A program made the position numbers and the translations under genes. The notes under the pieces are model-generated. The model was not told where the DNA came from and ran no database searches. It saw nothing but the letters and a program-made list of their open reading frames with translations. Shown piece after piece: positions 1 to 9,115 of a stretch of 64,000 nucleotides of DNA. The stretch comes from Bacteroidales bacterium (GTDB taxonomy: Bacteria; Bacteroidota; Bacteroidia; Bacteroidales; UBA12077). Every line of letters begins with the position of its first letter. Position 1 is the first letter of the stretch. Where the stretch lies: the NCBI GenBank assembly GCA_016342685.1, contig JAEINU010000008.1:1-64000 (forward strand), in the 5' to 3' direction.

Positions 1-84
1 TAAAATGTTTTTTGCTAACTTCGTTCTGAAACAGTAGTAAAATTAATAACTGTTGCAATAGAAATTTGAAACCAAGCCCTCTTT

Positions 85-588
85 TTATAATTTATTACTA
101 CTTAGTTTTTTTGTAGGTCTATAAAAATAAATATCTCCACTAATAATGTAGTTCAGATTTAATGCACTAATTCCTACTCTTTTTCCAGAGAATTCGGTGT
201 TTTGATGTGCAATCTCAAAAATTCCATTTCCCAGAACTTTATATACAACAGCAGTATGATGCATCATAAGTTCGGTGTAGGTTGTATTTTCTTCTGTATA
301 ACGAATTTTAATATTTTCGAATTGAATTAAATCACCAGGGAATACTTCTTCATTCGATGGATCTATAGCAGTTCCATAAATATAACGTTTATCCCAATCG
401 GCATTAATTAATATTAGTGCTTGGTTTGCCAGATCCCAGCATTCTCCACGATCAACTTTTTTTCCAATAACAGATTTCACATATTTATGAATCTGTTTGT
501 TTAGGTCGGGTGTATTTTTCTGAGCTAATGCCCTTTGATAAATTCCAAAACTTAATAATACTGAAATAACGATTAAACTCTTCTTCAT
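85..588 (-). CDS. Secreted papain-like (NlpC/CHAP-type) hypothetical protein
   Basis: A 167-residue protein with a Sec signal peptide (residues 1-22, ending in ALAQ). The motif GECWDLANQAL places a cysteine at 50, GDLIQF follows at 85-90, then HHTAVVY gives His110/111 and an Asn lies at 130. A Cys early, a Gly-Asp turn, then a His in a beta strand is the layout of small NlpC/P60 or CHAP amidases, so a periplasmic or surface cysteine hydrolase is plausible. The family was not recognised with certainty and the catalytic assignment is inference. It stands alone, with its start 64 bases beyond the stop of the selD fusion gene, on the same strand. Confidence 0.6.
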   Translation of the reverse strand: MKKSLIVISVLLSFGIYQRALAQKNTPDLNKQIHKYVKSVIGKKVDRGECWDLANQALILINADWDKRYIYGTAIDPSNEEVFPGDLIQFENIKIRYTEENTTYTELMMHHTAVVYKVLGNGIFEIAHQNTEFSGKRVGISALNLNYIISGDIYFYRPTKKLSSNKL

Positions 589-652
589 TATTTATTCAAA
601 TTTGCGTTATAAGGAAAACGCAAAACTATTAAAGATGTTTTATGATAAGATT

Positions 653-2872
653 CTATTTAGTTTTTTTAACTGTTATAATTCCATTTCCTTTTGAAACACA
701 GTTTCCAATATGAGTTGAAGAATCAATTCCAACTTTCTTTAATTCATCAATTACCGCATCCTTTTGATCTTGTGGTATTGTAAATAGGAGCCCTCCCGAA
801 GTTTGGGCATCGCTCAAGATAATTTTCTCAATATCGGAAACATCATTTCCCCAATCGATGTATTTAGAGAAATGATTTAAGTTGTTTGTTGATCCACCAG
901 GAATGATATTGCTTGTTGCAAATTCCCATGTTTTTTCAATAATTGGCACTTTATCTGCAAGAATCTCAACATCCATTTTACTGGCAAGCGAAATTTCGCT
1001 CAAGTGTCCTAATAGTCCAAATCCTGTAACATCGGTACATGCGTTAATATCAAAATTTTCAATTATTTCAGCAGCATATTTATTTAATGTAGACATCGTT
1101 TTTATTGCAAAGGCTTCAGTTTTTTCATCAACTAAACCTCTTTTTAAAGCTGTGGTAATAATTCCTAAACCAATTGGTTTTGTAATAATAATTGCATCGC
1201 CCTCTTTTGCATCCGCATTCGATAATATTTTATCAGGGTGAGTAATTCCGTTAACTACCATTCCAAATTTTGGTTCTGGATCATCAATTGTATGACCTCC
1301 AATAATGCTGATTCCTGCTTCTGTTGCTTTATCCTGAGCACCTTTTAAAATTTCTTTCAAAACTTCCATAGGCAATCGGTTCGATGGAAATCCAACAATA
1401 TTTAAAGCAAAAATTGGTTTTGCACCCATTGCATAAATATCACTCAAAGCATTTGCTGCAGCAATAGCTCCAAAATCATAAGGTCGATCTACAATAGGGG
1501 TAAAGAAGTCCAAAGTTTGAACTAAAGCAGTTTCTTCATTAATTTTATAAACCGCAGCATCGTCTGAATTATTTGTGTCGATAAGGATGTTTGGGTTTGT
1601 AGTAACCGGAAGATCTTTTAGAATCTTTTCTAATTCCTGAGGGCGCAATTTACATGCACATCCTAATCCTTGGGTATATTTAGTAAGTTTAATCTCAGAG
1701 AAATCATTTATCTGAATATTGGATGGCTCTGATTCATTTACGTTAAACTGCTTAACTGTTTCAATAATAATATCAGCGGCACGAGTTATTTCTTGCTCTG
1801 TGGTGTATTTTCCAACAGAAAAACGAATGGTTCCCATTGCATAATCGGTATTCAACTTAATAGCTGTTAATACATACGAAACGTCAACAGAATCGGTATG
1901 ACAAGCAGCTCCAGCTGAGGCGGCAATGCCTTTACTTTCCAATTCGTTTAATAAAATATTGGCTTCGATGTTTGGAAAACTAATATTTAAAGTATTTGCT
2001 AATCTCAACTCAGGATGACCATTCAGTTTTATTTGAGGAATTGCATCATGCAATTTCTGATACAATAGGTTCCTTAGAGTTTGCATATGTGTTATGTTGC
2101 GATATAGATATCTAAAAGCAATATCACAGGCTTTTCCCAGACCAACAATTTCGAGTACATTTTCAGTTCCTGCTCGTTTATTTTGCTCATGATCAGCTCC
2201 GTGAATGAGTTTTTCGAGCTGAACGCCATCTTTAATAAATAAAGCTCCGATCCCTTTTGGGGCGTATAATTTATGTCCGGCAATGGTGAGTAAATCTACT
2301 CCCATTTCTTTTACATCAATAGGATATTTGCCAGCTGATTGTGCAGCATCTGTATGAAAATAGATGCTATTCTTTTTTGCAATTTTTGCAATTTCAGAAA
2401 TAGGCTGAATGGTTCCTATTTCGTTATTTGCATGCATAACAGTAATTAAAACAGTTTGTTTGGTAATTTCAGATTCAAGTTTGTTGATATCAATAATTCC
2501 ATTTTCATCAACAGGAATGTATGATATTTTAAATCCCTTTCTTTCCAGATATTTACAAACTTCAATTACTGCAGGGTGCTCAATTGTGGAAGTAATAATA
2601 TGATTCCCTCTATTCTCGTATGCGTAAGCAATTCCCTTTATTGCATAATTATTTGATTCGGAACCACCACTCGTAAATATTATTTCGTGAGGTTTGCAAT
2701 TAATTAAGTTCGCAACTTGTTTGCGTGCATTTTCAACCGCTTTTTTGGTTTCAATTCCGTAACTGTGCGAACTGCTTGGGTTTCCAAAATAATCGGCTAA
2801 ATAGGGCTGCATTGCCTGTGCTACTTCCTTATCGACAGGAGTTGTAGCGTTATAATCGAGATATATTTTCAT
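653..2872 (-). CDS. selD: Fused selenocysteine lyase/cysteine desulfurase and selenide, water dikinase (SelD)
   Basis: A 739-residue two-enzyme protein. Residues 1-375 are a class V PLP aminotransferase: NNE at 149-151, HTDAAQSAG at 173-181, the PLP lysine in AGHKLYAPKG (Lys201) and the catalytic cysteine in SAGAACHTDSVD (Cys324). The GAACHxD active-site loop resembles eukaryotic selenocysteine lyase more than IscS. After a short linker, residues 395-739 are a full SelD: GLGCACK gives Cys405 and Lys408, matching Cys17/Lys20 of E. coli SelD, followed by the AIR-synthase-like ATP-binding domain. The cysteine is encoded by TGC, so this SelD is not itself a selenoprotein. Inferred role: the first half releases selenide (or sulfane Se) and passes it to the second, which makes selenophosphate for Sec-tRNA or selenouridine. 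No selA, selB or mnmH lies in the window. Confidence 0.93.
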   Translation of the reverse strand: MKIYLDYNATTPVDKEVAQAMQPYLADYFGNPSSSHSYGIETKKAVENARKQVANLINCKPHEIIFTSGGSESNNYAIKGIAYAYENRGNHIITSTIEHPAVIEVCKYLERKGFKISYIPVDENGIIDINKLESEITKQTVLITVMHANNEIGTIQPISEIAKIAKKNSIYFHTDAAQSAGKYPIDVKEMGVDLLTIAGHKLYAPKGIGALFIKDGVQLEKLIHGADHEQNKRAGTENVLEIVGLGKACDIAFRYLYRNITHMQTLRNLLYQKLHDAIPQIKLNGHPELRLANTLNISFPNIEANILLNELESKGIAASAGAACHTDSVDVSYVLTAIKLNTDYAMGTIRFSVGKYTTEQEITRAADIIIETVKQFNVNESEPSNIQINDFSEIKLTKYTQGLGCACKLRPQELEKILKDLPVTTNPNILIDTNNSDDAAVYKINEETALVQTLDFFTPIVDRPYDFGAIAAANALSDIYAMGAKPIFALNIVGFPSNRLPMEVLKEILKGAQDKATEAGISIIGGHTIDDPEPKFGMVVNGITHPDKILSNADAKEGDAIIITKPIGLGIITTALKRGLVDEKTEAFAIKTMSTLNKYAAEIIENFDINACTDVTGFGLLGHLSEISLASKMDVEILADKVPIIEKTWEFATSNIIPGGSTNNLNHFSKYIDWGNDVSDIEKIILSDAQTSGGLLFTIPQDQKDAVIDELKKVGIDSSTHIGNCVSKGNGIITVKKTK

Positions 2873-2956
2873 TTTTGAATGTTTTGTAAAATGTAAATTT
2901 ACAAAAGTAAAATGAATTGAATTCCCTAAGGGTGAAAAAAGATAAACAATTGTACA

Positions 2957-3005
2957 CTATTTCAATACTCACTTAAGATCTAAGATAAAATGAGTATTGA
3001 AATAG
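2957..3005. repeat. Perfect 15-bp inverted repeat between two leftward genes
   Basis: CTATTTCAATACTCA (2957-2971) and its exact complement (2991-3005) flank a 19-base loop, inside which CTTA/TAAG can pair again. It starts 10 bases past the stop of the leftward GT39 gene, so it sits where a terminator would, but no T-run follows on the minus strand. It could be a factor-dependent terminator, an mRNA 3' stabiliser or a protein-binding dyad. Confidence 0.55.
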
Positions 3006-3014
3006 CTTTTCTCT

Positions 3015-5084
3015 TTATTGATTTAAAAAACTTATATTGTAAATAACATATCCTTTAGGGAAATCTATAATATTAGTATTATATAAAAATTGCATTTTAT
3101 TTTCGCCTTGTTTTAACCAATCTTTTTGAAGGAAAATATTAAATATTTGTCGTGAACTGTTATTTTGTTTGGTCACTTTAAATGCTGAATGATTCCCATT
3201 CACCGTAACGTACGCTTCATTTTGCGTGTCAATTCCTTCTGCTTCAACAATTAATACGATGCCTTTATTGATTAGGTTTATATTCTGAAGATTGAAATTA
3301 AGTTCTTTTGACACTAATTTTTTAGCACTCTTACCAACTTCGATTAACAAAGAGTTTTGGTGTTTTCTAGGTCGTTTATGATCCCAACTAAATACTCTAA
3401 TATCTCCGTCTTGACTAAAATTAAAATGGTAATCCATATTTCTAATTACAAAATCTCTGGCTCTCGGATCAGTCAGCACATTATCAAAATAATAATCGGC
3501 AAAAAGCCATCCCGTTTCGTTATTTCTGAATGTATTGGCTAAGTCTTGTAATGAAGCGGCAGAGTTACTTGTTCCAGTAGATTCTTTTAAAACAAATTTG
3601 CGTTGATCCACATCATAATGCTTTTGTCTAAACCATTTAGCATCGGGACGATCTAGATAAAAAATCATTGCAGGTTGCCAAGTAGAGATTACAATATCTT
3701 GTTTTTTTATGTATGGCTTTACCTGTTTGCATAAACCTTTCCAGTTAACAAAAGAACTATGAAAAAGCTCACGTTTTAATACTAGTCCGTGTGTTTTTAT
3801 GTTGATAAACCTCTTTATTTCCTTTTTGGGAATTGATATAAATAAGAAAATAACAATAATGAATAAACTAAAACTACTAATCCATTTAGGACTAGAAATA
3901 ATTTTAGGAAATATTAAAGGTAGTATAGTATTGAAAACAAAATATACAAATATGCCTATATAAATAAAAAATAAAGGATATATGTAATAAAGATAGTTCG
4001 GTGTAGCAGGTTCTCTGAAAATAAAACTCATCAATAAAAATGGAACTACAAACATGCTAAACATAAAAGCAGCTTCATTTCTTTTATTAGGGATTAGAAA
4101 TGATGAAATAATACCTAATATTCCTAAATAAAAAATTCCAGAATAATCATTTTTAAGAATATTAAAATATATCATAAAACTCTTGAACCTATGATCAGGA
4201 TTTTTAAGTTCTTCAATAATAAAATCCCAATCGGGCAAAACCCAATTAACAATTCTTTCTTTTAATAAAATACCAAGAATAGGTCTGGCAATTAAATCGA
4301 GAAGGGCAGGCGTAAATAATATTACTGTGCCAATTGCGATAATATAAGCAAGTATGCTATAAATATTAGTATATACTTTGGGTTTCCTTTTTATAATGTT
4401 GCTTATAGCTTTAATTAGAATATATACGCTTAATCCAAATAATATAAAGAATGTTAACTGGTGGTTTATAAAAGAAAAAAGAAAAGCAAATGGTAATATA
4501 ATAAGATAAAGTTTATTAAGACCATTTCTACTGAAGAAATCGGTAGTTTTCCCTTTTATATAAGTACTGTTAAAGCTTAACCAGATTACAATTAATAGAA
4601 TTAAATAAGCAATTCCAAAACTTGCGTAATTTCTTGCTAAACGCGACCAGCATATTGCATACAATGAAAAAGCCATTAAGGTTGCTGCGGTAATTCCAAT
4701 ACTTCTGTTGTACAGTTTTTTTCCAAAATAATAAACAAGTGGAACTGAAAGTGAACCAAATATTATACTTGGAATTCGGGCAACTGTTTCGCTTATTCCA
4801 AAAAGCTTAAAAAATAGTGTAACACACCAAGTAATAAATATTCCATTTAAATCACTATCTCCCTGAGTAATTGAATTGCCTTTTAATGTATCTATTGCAG
4901 GTAAAATATGTGGGTATTCATCTAACCATACAGAAAGAAAGCCAACACGATATCCGCGTACAATTAATGCGCCTATTGTTAATAATAAAATAATATATAC
5001 AGAATATTTTTGGTACTGTTGCCAGTTATTGAAAACAATTCTTTCGGGTTGTTCCTTAGTTTTCGTAGATAACTTTTTTTTCAT
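3015..5084 (-). CDS. GT39/ArnT-type membrane glycosyltransferase
   Basis: A 689-residue polytopic membrane protein. After a cytosolic N-terminus and a first helix (about 30-48), the first periplasmic loop has WLDEYPHILPAID, where the acidic Asp-Glu is the expected catalytic site of GT39/GT83 (Pmt/ArnT) enzymes. ARIPSIIFGSLSVPLVYYFGKKLYNR follows the usual helix 2-3 pattern. About ten further helices run to about residue 425, then a soluble C-terminal domain of about 260 residues. Such enzymes use polyprenyl-phosphate sugars and act on the outer face of the inner membrane. It ends an operon containing a polyprenyl-phosphate sugar synthase-like GT2, its likely donor supplier. The acceptor is unknown. 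Confidence 0.82.
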   Translation of the reverse strand: MKKKLSTKTKEQPERIVFNNWQQYQKYSVYIILLLTIGALIVRGYRVGFLSVWLDEYPHILPAIDTLKGNSITQGDSDLNGIFITWCVTLFFKLFGISETVARIPSIIFGSLSVPLVYYFGKKLYNRSIGITAATLMAFSLYAICWSRLARNYASFGIAYLILLIVIWLSFNSTYIKGKTTDFFSRNGLNKLYLIILPFAFLFSFINHQLTFFILFGLSVYILIKAISNIIKRKPKVYTNIYSILAYIIAIGTVILFTPALLDLIARPILGILLKERIVNWVLPDWDFIIEELKNPDHRFKSFMIYFNILKNDYSGIFYLGILGIISSFLIPNKRNEAAFMFSMFVVPFLLMSFIFREPATPNYLYYIYPLFFIYIGIFVYFVFNTILPLIFPKIISSPKWISSFSLFIIVIFLFISIPKKEIKRFINIKTHGLVLKRELFHSSFVNWKGLCKQVKPYIKKQDIVISTWQPAMIFYLDRPDAKWFRQKHYDVDQRKFVLKESTGTSNSAASLQDLANTFRNNETGWLFADYYFDNVLTDPRARDFVIRNMDYHFNFSQDGDIRVFSWDHKRPRKHQNSLLIEVGKSAKKLVSKELNFNLQNINLINKGIVLIVEAEGIDTQNEAYVTVNGNHSAFKVTKQNNSSRQIFNIFLQKDWLKQGENKMQFLYNTNIIDFPKGYVIYNISFLNQ

Positions 5085-5137
5085 TGTAATCGGATATTTT
5101 TCACATTTAATTCTAACAAATATGCAAAGTTAGATTA

Positions 5138-5767
5138 TTATTTCTTTTGAGCGATAATCATTATTGCGGGAGATAAATACAGTAATTTACGATGCATTGG
5201 CTTAAATAAATATCCAAATGGGGTATTTATTCGAAAGTGTGGAATAATCTTTTTAACATTAAAATGGTTTTCTAACAGCTTAATCCAAAAGTATCTTGAT
5301 GTTTTGTGAATATGTGTAGGATCCTTATCAATCAGTTTTACTCCGAATCCAATTGGACCATCATAAACAGGCACAACCATCGCAAAAATACCTTCTTTTT
5401 CCAGCAGATTAGAGATTAAAGATAATGTTTCTGGTAAGTCGCTAATATGCTCTAATACATCGAAAGCAGTTATAACATTAAACTTTCCCCAATCGCTGGG
5501 AATACAATCTGAATCAAATAGCTTATTTACTACTTTATCTTTATCGAAGTTAATACTATTGTATGCATCTGTAGGTTCAACACCATACGAGTCAAATAAC
5601 TCATTTGCTTTTATTAGAAAATTACCATAAGCACAACCGATATCTAATAACTTTCCAGATTTATGATAGTTTTTTATTTCACTAATATAGCTATCCAATT
5701 TCTTATCTGGATTGCTTGTTTCGTACCCTTTAGGGTAATTCTCATCGAAATATGTTTCTTTATCCAT
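5138..5767 (-). CDS. Class I SAM-dependent methyltransferase
   Basis: A 209-residue protein with SAM motif I at 40-51 (LLDIGCAYGNFL), an acidic strand-2 position (GVEPTDA), and VITAFDVLEHISDLPETL as motif II/post-II of the Methyltransf_11/23 group. It has no membrane segment except possibly the hydrophobic C-terminus (LLYLSPAIMIIAQKK). Its start codon overlaps the stop of the upstream GT2 gene by one base, so the two are translationally coupled. In this context it probably methylates a sugar or a lipid-linked intermediate, but the substrate cannot be read from sequence. Confidence 0.85.
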   Translation of the reverse strand: MDKETYFDENYPKGYETSNPDKKLDSYISEIKNYHKSGKLLDIGCAYGNFLIKANELFDSYGVEPTDAYNSINFDKDKVVNKLFDSDCIPSDWGKFNVITAFDVLEHISDLPETLSLISNLLEKEGIFAMVVPVYDGPIGFGVKLIDKDPTHIHKTSRYFWIKLLENHFNVKKIIPHFRINTPFGYLFKPMHRKLLYLSPAIMIIAQKK

Positions 5768-6507
5768 TATCTATTTTTGAGAAACAACAATAGAGTTCTT
5801 CTAATTGTTTTTAGAATCTGCATTTTAGAATCGGTTACTTTTCTGTCGTAACGTAGTACTAAAGGTACTTCACATGCAAGAATATCGAGTGTTCTTAGTT
5901 TTACTAAAAGCTCAGCCATACAAGCAAATCCATTTTCAGTAATAAGCTTGTCTTTGTATTTATCTTCAGCTTTTTGAAGCGTTCCAATATTGTATGCCCT
6001 ATACCCACAAGTATAATCTTTAACTCCTTTTAATGGAAACATTAATCGGAACATTAAACTTGCACCATACGAAAGTAATTTTCTAAATTTTGTTAGTCCA
6101 ACGATACGGCTATCTGCTTTATATCGAGAAGCAATAACAACATCAAAGCCATCTCGTATACATCCGTACATCTTATGAACATGCTCTGGATTATGAGTAT
6201 TGTCGGCATCCATTATAATCAAAATATCGTCGGCTTTGTATTCTTTGATTGAATGAAAAACCAATTCGCTAAGTGCTTTACCTAAACCAACATTTACTTT
6301 TCCATCTATAACTTTTACATTGGGATTACTCTTTTGTTTGGCTTGACAAATAGCTAAAGAGTCATCCGAACTACCATCGTTGTATATAACAATTTCGTAC
6401 GAATGCTTATAAAATTCCATGTAATCTACAATTCTATCAAGAAGAAGCTCAATAGAACCACTTTCGTTATACATTGGAAGTGCAATAATTATTTTTTGAT
6501 CTTTCAT
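5767..6507 (-). CDS. GT2 family glycosyltransferase, polyprenyl-phosphate sugar synthase-like
   Basis: A 246-residue GT-A enzyme. It opens with IIIALPMYNESGSIELLL, has YNDGSSDDS at 42-50 and MDADNTHNPE at 99-108 (the DxD metal site). SRYK and the GVKDYTCGYRAY region match the dolichol-phosphate mannose synthase (DPM1) subgroup. It lacks the C-terminal GtrA-like helices, so it is the soluble or membrane-peripheral type. It overlaps wecB by four bases (ATGA) and the methyltransferase by one. Known biology of the family: transfer of mannose, glucose or a similar sugar to a polyprenyl phosphate. The downstream GT39 protein is the obvious consumer (inference). Confidence 0.88.
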   Translation of the reverse strand: MKDQKIIIALPMYNESGSIELLLDRIVDYMEFYKHSYEIVIYNDGSSDDSLAICQAKQKSNPNVKVIDGKVNVGLGKALSELVFHSIKEYKADDILIIMDADNTHNPEHVHKMYGCIRDGFDVVIASRYKADSRIVGLTKFRKLLSYGASLMFRLMFPLKGVKDYTCGYRAYNIGTLQKAEDKYKDKLITENGFACMAELLVKLRTLDILACEVPLVLRYDRKVTDSKMQILKTIRRTLLLFLKNR

Positions 6508-7628
6508 AATATTTTTGAAATAGTTTTAGCAATGTATTCCCCTGATTTACCATCGCCAAAAGGATTAATTTTTACTGGAACATTATTATTTTGATTCGAC
6601 ATAAAATAATCGACCTTTTCGAGTATATTGTTTACGTTGGTGCCTACTAGCATTGCTTTGTTTTCAATTAATGCTTCGGGACGTTCTGTAGTGTCCCTCA
6701 TTATTAAAAGCGGTTTGTTAAGAGTAATTGCTTCCTCTTGAATACCACCGCTATCTGTTAAAATCATCCATGATTTCATCATCAAAAATACAAAATATTC
6801 ATAGGATTGTGGCTCGATTAGATGAATCCTATCTGAATTATCGAGTAATTCGTGAACGACTTCTTTTACCTTAGGGTTAAGGTGAACAGGATAGATAATG
6901 TGCAATTCAGGATATTTTGTAGCAATTTGAGATAAAGCATCACATATCTGTTTAATTCCATCACCCAGATTTTCTCTTCGATGCCCGGTTACCAATATGT
7001 ATTTGGTTTCGCAATCAACATTCAATTTCAATAAATTGTCGATTATGGATGTTTGCAGTTCTTTATCTTCTTCTAATTTGTTTTTTGTCCATAAAACAGC
7101 ATCAACAATTGTGTTTCCGGTTAGGAAAGCGAATTCTTCTTTAATACCTTCCTTTAGAAGGTTGTTTTTTGCTTTTTCAGTAGGAGCAAAATGATATAAA
7201 CCTAATTTGGAAATTAATTGTCGGTTAGCTTCTTCTGGCCATGGCTTATCTAAATCGTATGTTCTCAAACCTGCTTCAACGTGTCCAACTTTTATTTTGT
7301 GATAGAAGGCAACTAAGGATGCAATAAAAGCAGAAGATGTATCTCCGTGTACCAGTACAATATCGGGCATAACGCTAGATATAACTTCATCTAACTTTGT
7401 AATTAATCTAGCGCTTAATTCAGATAAACCTTGATTATCTTTCATAACAGCAAGGTCGAAATCAGGTTCTATCTCAAAAAACGATAAAACTTGATCTAAC
7501 ATTGTTTTGTGCTGACCTGTGACACAAACTTCAACTTTAAAATCCTGATTATTTTTTAGGGCAAAAACAACTGGGGCCATTTTTATTGCTTCTGGCCTAG
7601 TCCCAAAAACAACCATTACTTTCTTCAT
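6504..7628 (-). CDS. wecB: UDP-N-acetylglucosamine 2-epimerase (non-hydrolysing)
   Basis: A 374-residue GT-B-fold epimerase that interconverts UDP-GlcNAc and UDP-ManNAc in the cytosol. The family signatures are all present: VFGTRPEAIKMAP at the N-terminus, GQHKTMLDQVLSFF, VHGDTSSAF, VGHVEAGLRT, PEEANRQLISKLG, VTGHRRENLG and LTDSGGIQEEA. Length matches E. coli WecB. It is the first gene of a tightly packed four-gene leftward operon, and a candidate promoter lies about 70 bases upstream. No wecC (ManNAc dehydrogenase) is visible, so UDP-ManNAc may be used directly or oxidised by an enzyme elsewhere. Confidence 0.95.
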   Translation of the reverse strand: MKKVMVVFGTRPEAIKMAPVVFALKNNQDFKVEVCVTGQHKTMLDQVLSFFEIEPDFDLAVMKDNQGLSELSARLITKLDEVISSVMPDIVLVHGDTSSAFIASLVAFYHKIKVGHVEAGLRTYDLDKPWPEEANRQLISKLGLYHFAPTEKAKNNLLKEGIKEEFAFLTGNTIVDAVLWTKNKLEEDKELQTSIIDNLLKLNVDCETKYILVTGHRRENLGDGIKQICDALSQIATKYPELHIIYPVHLNPKVKEVVHELLDNSDRIHLIEPQSYEYFVFLMMKSWMILTDSGGIQEEAITLNKPLLIMRDTTERPEALIENKAMLVGTNVNNILEKVDYFMSNQNNNVPVKINPFGDGKSGEYIAKTISKIL

Positions 7629-7698
7629 CTATATTGTATTTCTGATATGAATTATTTAAATCTTATCATTATTTTAATGATTGTTCTTCGAATACCTA

Positions 7699-7728
7699 CA
7701 AAAATATCATTATTATAATAATAACAAG
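7699..7728 (-). promoter_or_regulatory. Candidate Bacteroidota promoter for the wecB operon
   Basis: Read on the minus strand, CTTG (7728-7725) is followed after 18 bases by TATTTTTG (7706-7699). This fits the TTG / TAnnTTTG consensus of the phylum's primary sigma factor. It lies about 70 bases before the wecB start codon. Pattern match only. Confidence 0.5.
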
Positions 7729-7759
7729 TATTTGGATAAATTTTTTTATGAATAGTTTC

Positions 7760-9115
7760 TTAAAATTCCAATATGAATTCTGATCCTTTTCCAATTTGGG
7801 ATTTAACCTGAATTGAGCCTTTATGCAATCTCATTATTTGGCGAGAAAGGCTTAGTCCAATTCCTGAACCTTCTTTTTTTGTGGTATAAAAAGGGATGAA
7901 AATTTTGTCGATCTCTTCGGGATCAATTCCTTTCCCATTATCTTTTATTGTAATTCTTGGTTTGTTTTGAGCCTTACCTAAAATATTAATTCTAATTTCT
8001 GGGCTGTTATGATCTTGAATGGCTTCAATAGCATTAATCAATAAATTAATAATTACTTGTTCAATTTGATCATAATCGGCATAACATTGAATCGATTCGC
8101 TGTCTTTTATTAGAGTATACTTAATGTTCGATTCTTTCATTTTCTGACTAAGAAGGGTTCCGCAATGATTTAGCAATTCTAGTAAATCAATTTCTTTAAT
8201 ATCGGGTTTTGGTATTCGTGTTAGTTGTTTATACGACGATACAAATTTTAACAATCCTTTACTTCTGTTTTCGATTGTCTTTAAACTCGAAAGAATATCA
8301 TTAAAATCATCATCTGAAATTTTTGACATCTCATTTTTATTTCCATTCGTTTCGTCGAGGGTTTCGTTTATGGCATTACTTAACGAAGAAATTGGAGTAA
8401 TCGAATTCATTATTTCGTGTGTAAGAACACGAATTAGTTTTTGCCACGATTCTAGTTCTTGATATTCTAGTTCTTGCTTGATATTTTGTAATGAAACAAG
8501 TTTAATTTTTTTATCCTGTATTTTTAATTCTGTTACGTAAACTGAAAGATGATTTAGTTTATCGTTCATCTTTAGTTTTATGAGGTCTGTTTCACCTGAG
8601 TTTAAATTCGAAATGATATTGAATAAATTTTTGTCAATTGAATAAATTTTTTGAATGTTTTGATTTTTATGTAAATCAAGAAGTTCTGTGGCAGTTTTGT
8701 TAATAAATTCGACTTTTCCATTTTCATCGAAACTAAAAAGAGCTGTTTTAATATGTTCAATCATTGTTTTTAAGTAATGATATTGAACTTCTTTATCGAT
8801 TCTAATATTTCTAAATTCCTCTAAAATAGTATGGTATGCATTTTTTAACAGATCTTTTGTTTTCTTATCAGAGATATCGATTGTGGTGCTTAAAAAATCT
8901 CTAGATTTAATCGAGAGTAGAAATTCGCTTAAGCTACGTTTATATTTTTCTGAGTATCGGATAATTTCAACTAAAGATATAATAGCTAGCAGAGAAGAAA
9001 CAGTTGTAGTAACATACCATTTGGTTTTATAAGATGCGTAAATTGCCAAAATTATAAAAACACCTAATAAAATCGTTCTTATGACTAATCCAAGTCTAAA
9101 ATTTTTAAAATCCAT
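7760..9115 (-). CDS. NtrY-like sensor histidine kinase
   Basis: A 451-residue membrane kinase. Two close helices (about 11-27 and 35-52) leave almost no periplasmic loop, so it probably senses a membrane or cytosolic cue. A linker helix region leads to a PAS domain (about 115-215; SFDENGKVEFINKTATELL). The dimerisation helix carries His233 in LTHEIMNSITPISSLSNAI. The ATPase domain shows the N box (NLLINAIEAI), G1 (DNGKGIDPEEID), F box (FIPFYTTK) and G2 (GSGIGLSLSRQI). Its first codons overlap the end of the response regulator gene by 11 bases, so the two are a co-transcribed pair. It probably phosphorylates that regulator. Confidence 0.92.
   Translation of the reverse strand: MDFKNFRLGLVIRTILLGVFIILAIYASYKTKWYVTTTVSSLLAIISLVEIIRYSEKYKRSLSEFLLSIKSRDFLSTTIDISDKKTKDLLKNAYHTILEEFRNIRIDKEVQYHYLKTMIEHIKTALFSFDENGKVEFINKTATELLDLHKNQNIQKIYSIDKNLFNIISNLNSGETDLIKLKMNDKLNHLSVYVTELKIQDKKIKLVSLQNIKQELEYQELESWQKLIRVLTHEIMNSITPISSLSNAINETLDETNGNKNEMSKISDDDFNDILSSLKTIENRSKGLLKFVSSYKQLTRIPKPDIKEIDLLELLNHCGTLLSQKMKESNIKYTLIKDSESIQCYADYDQIEQVIINLLINAIEAIQDHNSPEIRINILGKAQNKPRITIKDNGKGIDPEEIDKIFIPFYTTKKEGSGIGLSLSRQIMRLHKGSIQVKSQIGKGSEFILEF

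Noticed and set aside
1641-1670. Selenocysteine codon in SelD
   Set aside because: The active-site positions are TGC cysteines, not TGA.
4876-5133. Plus-strand 85-codon frame opposite the GT39 gene
   Set aside because: Antisense to a well-supported membrane protein, and the composition is that of a shadow frame.
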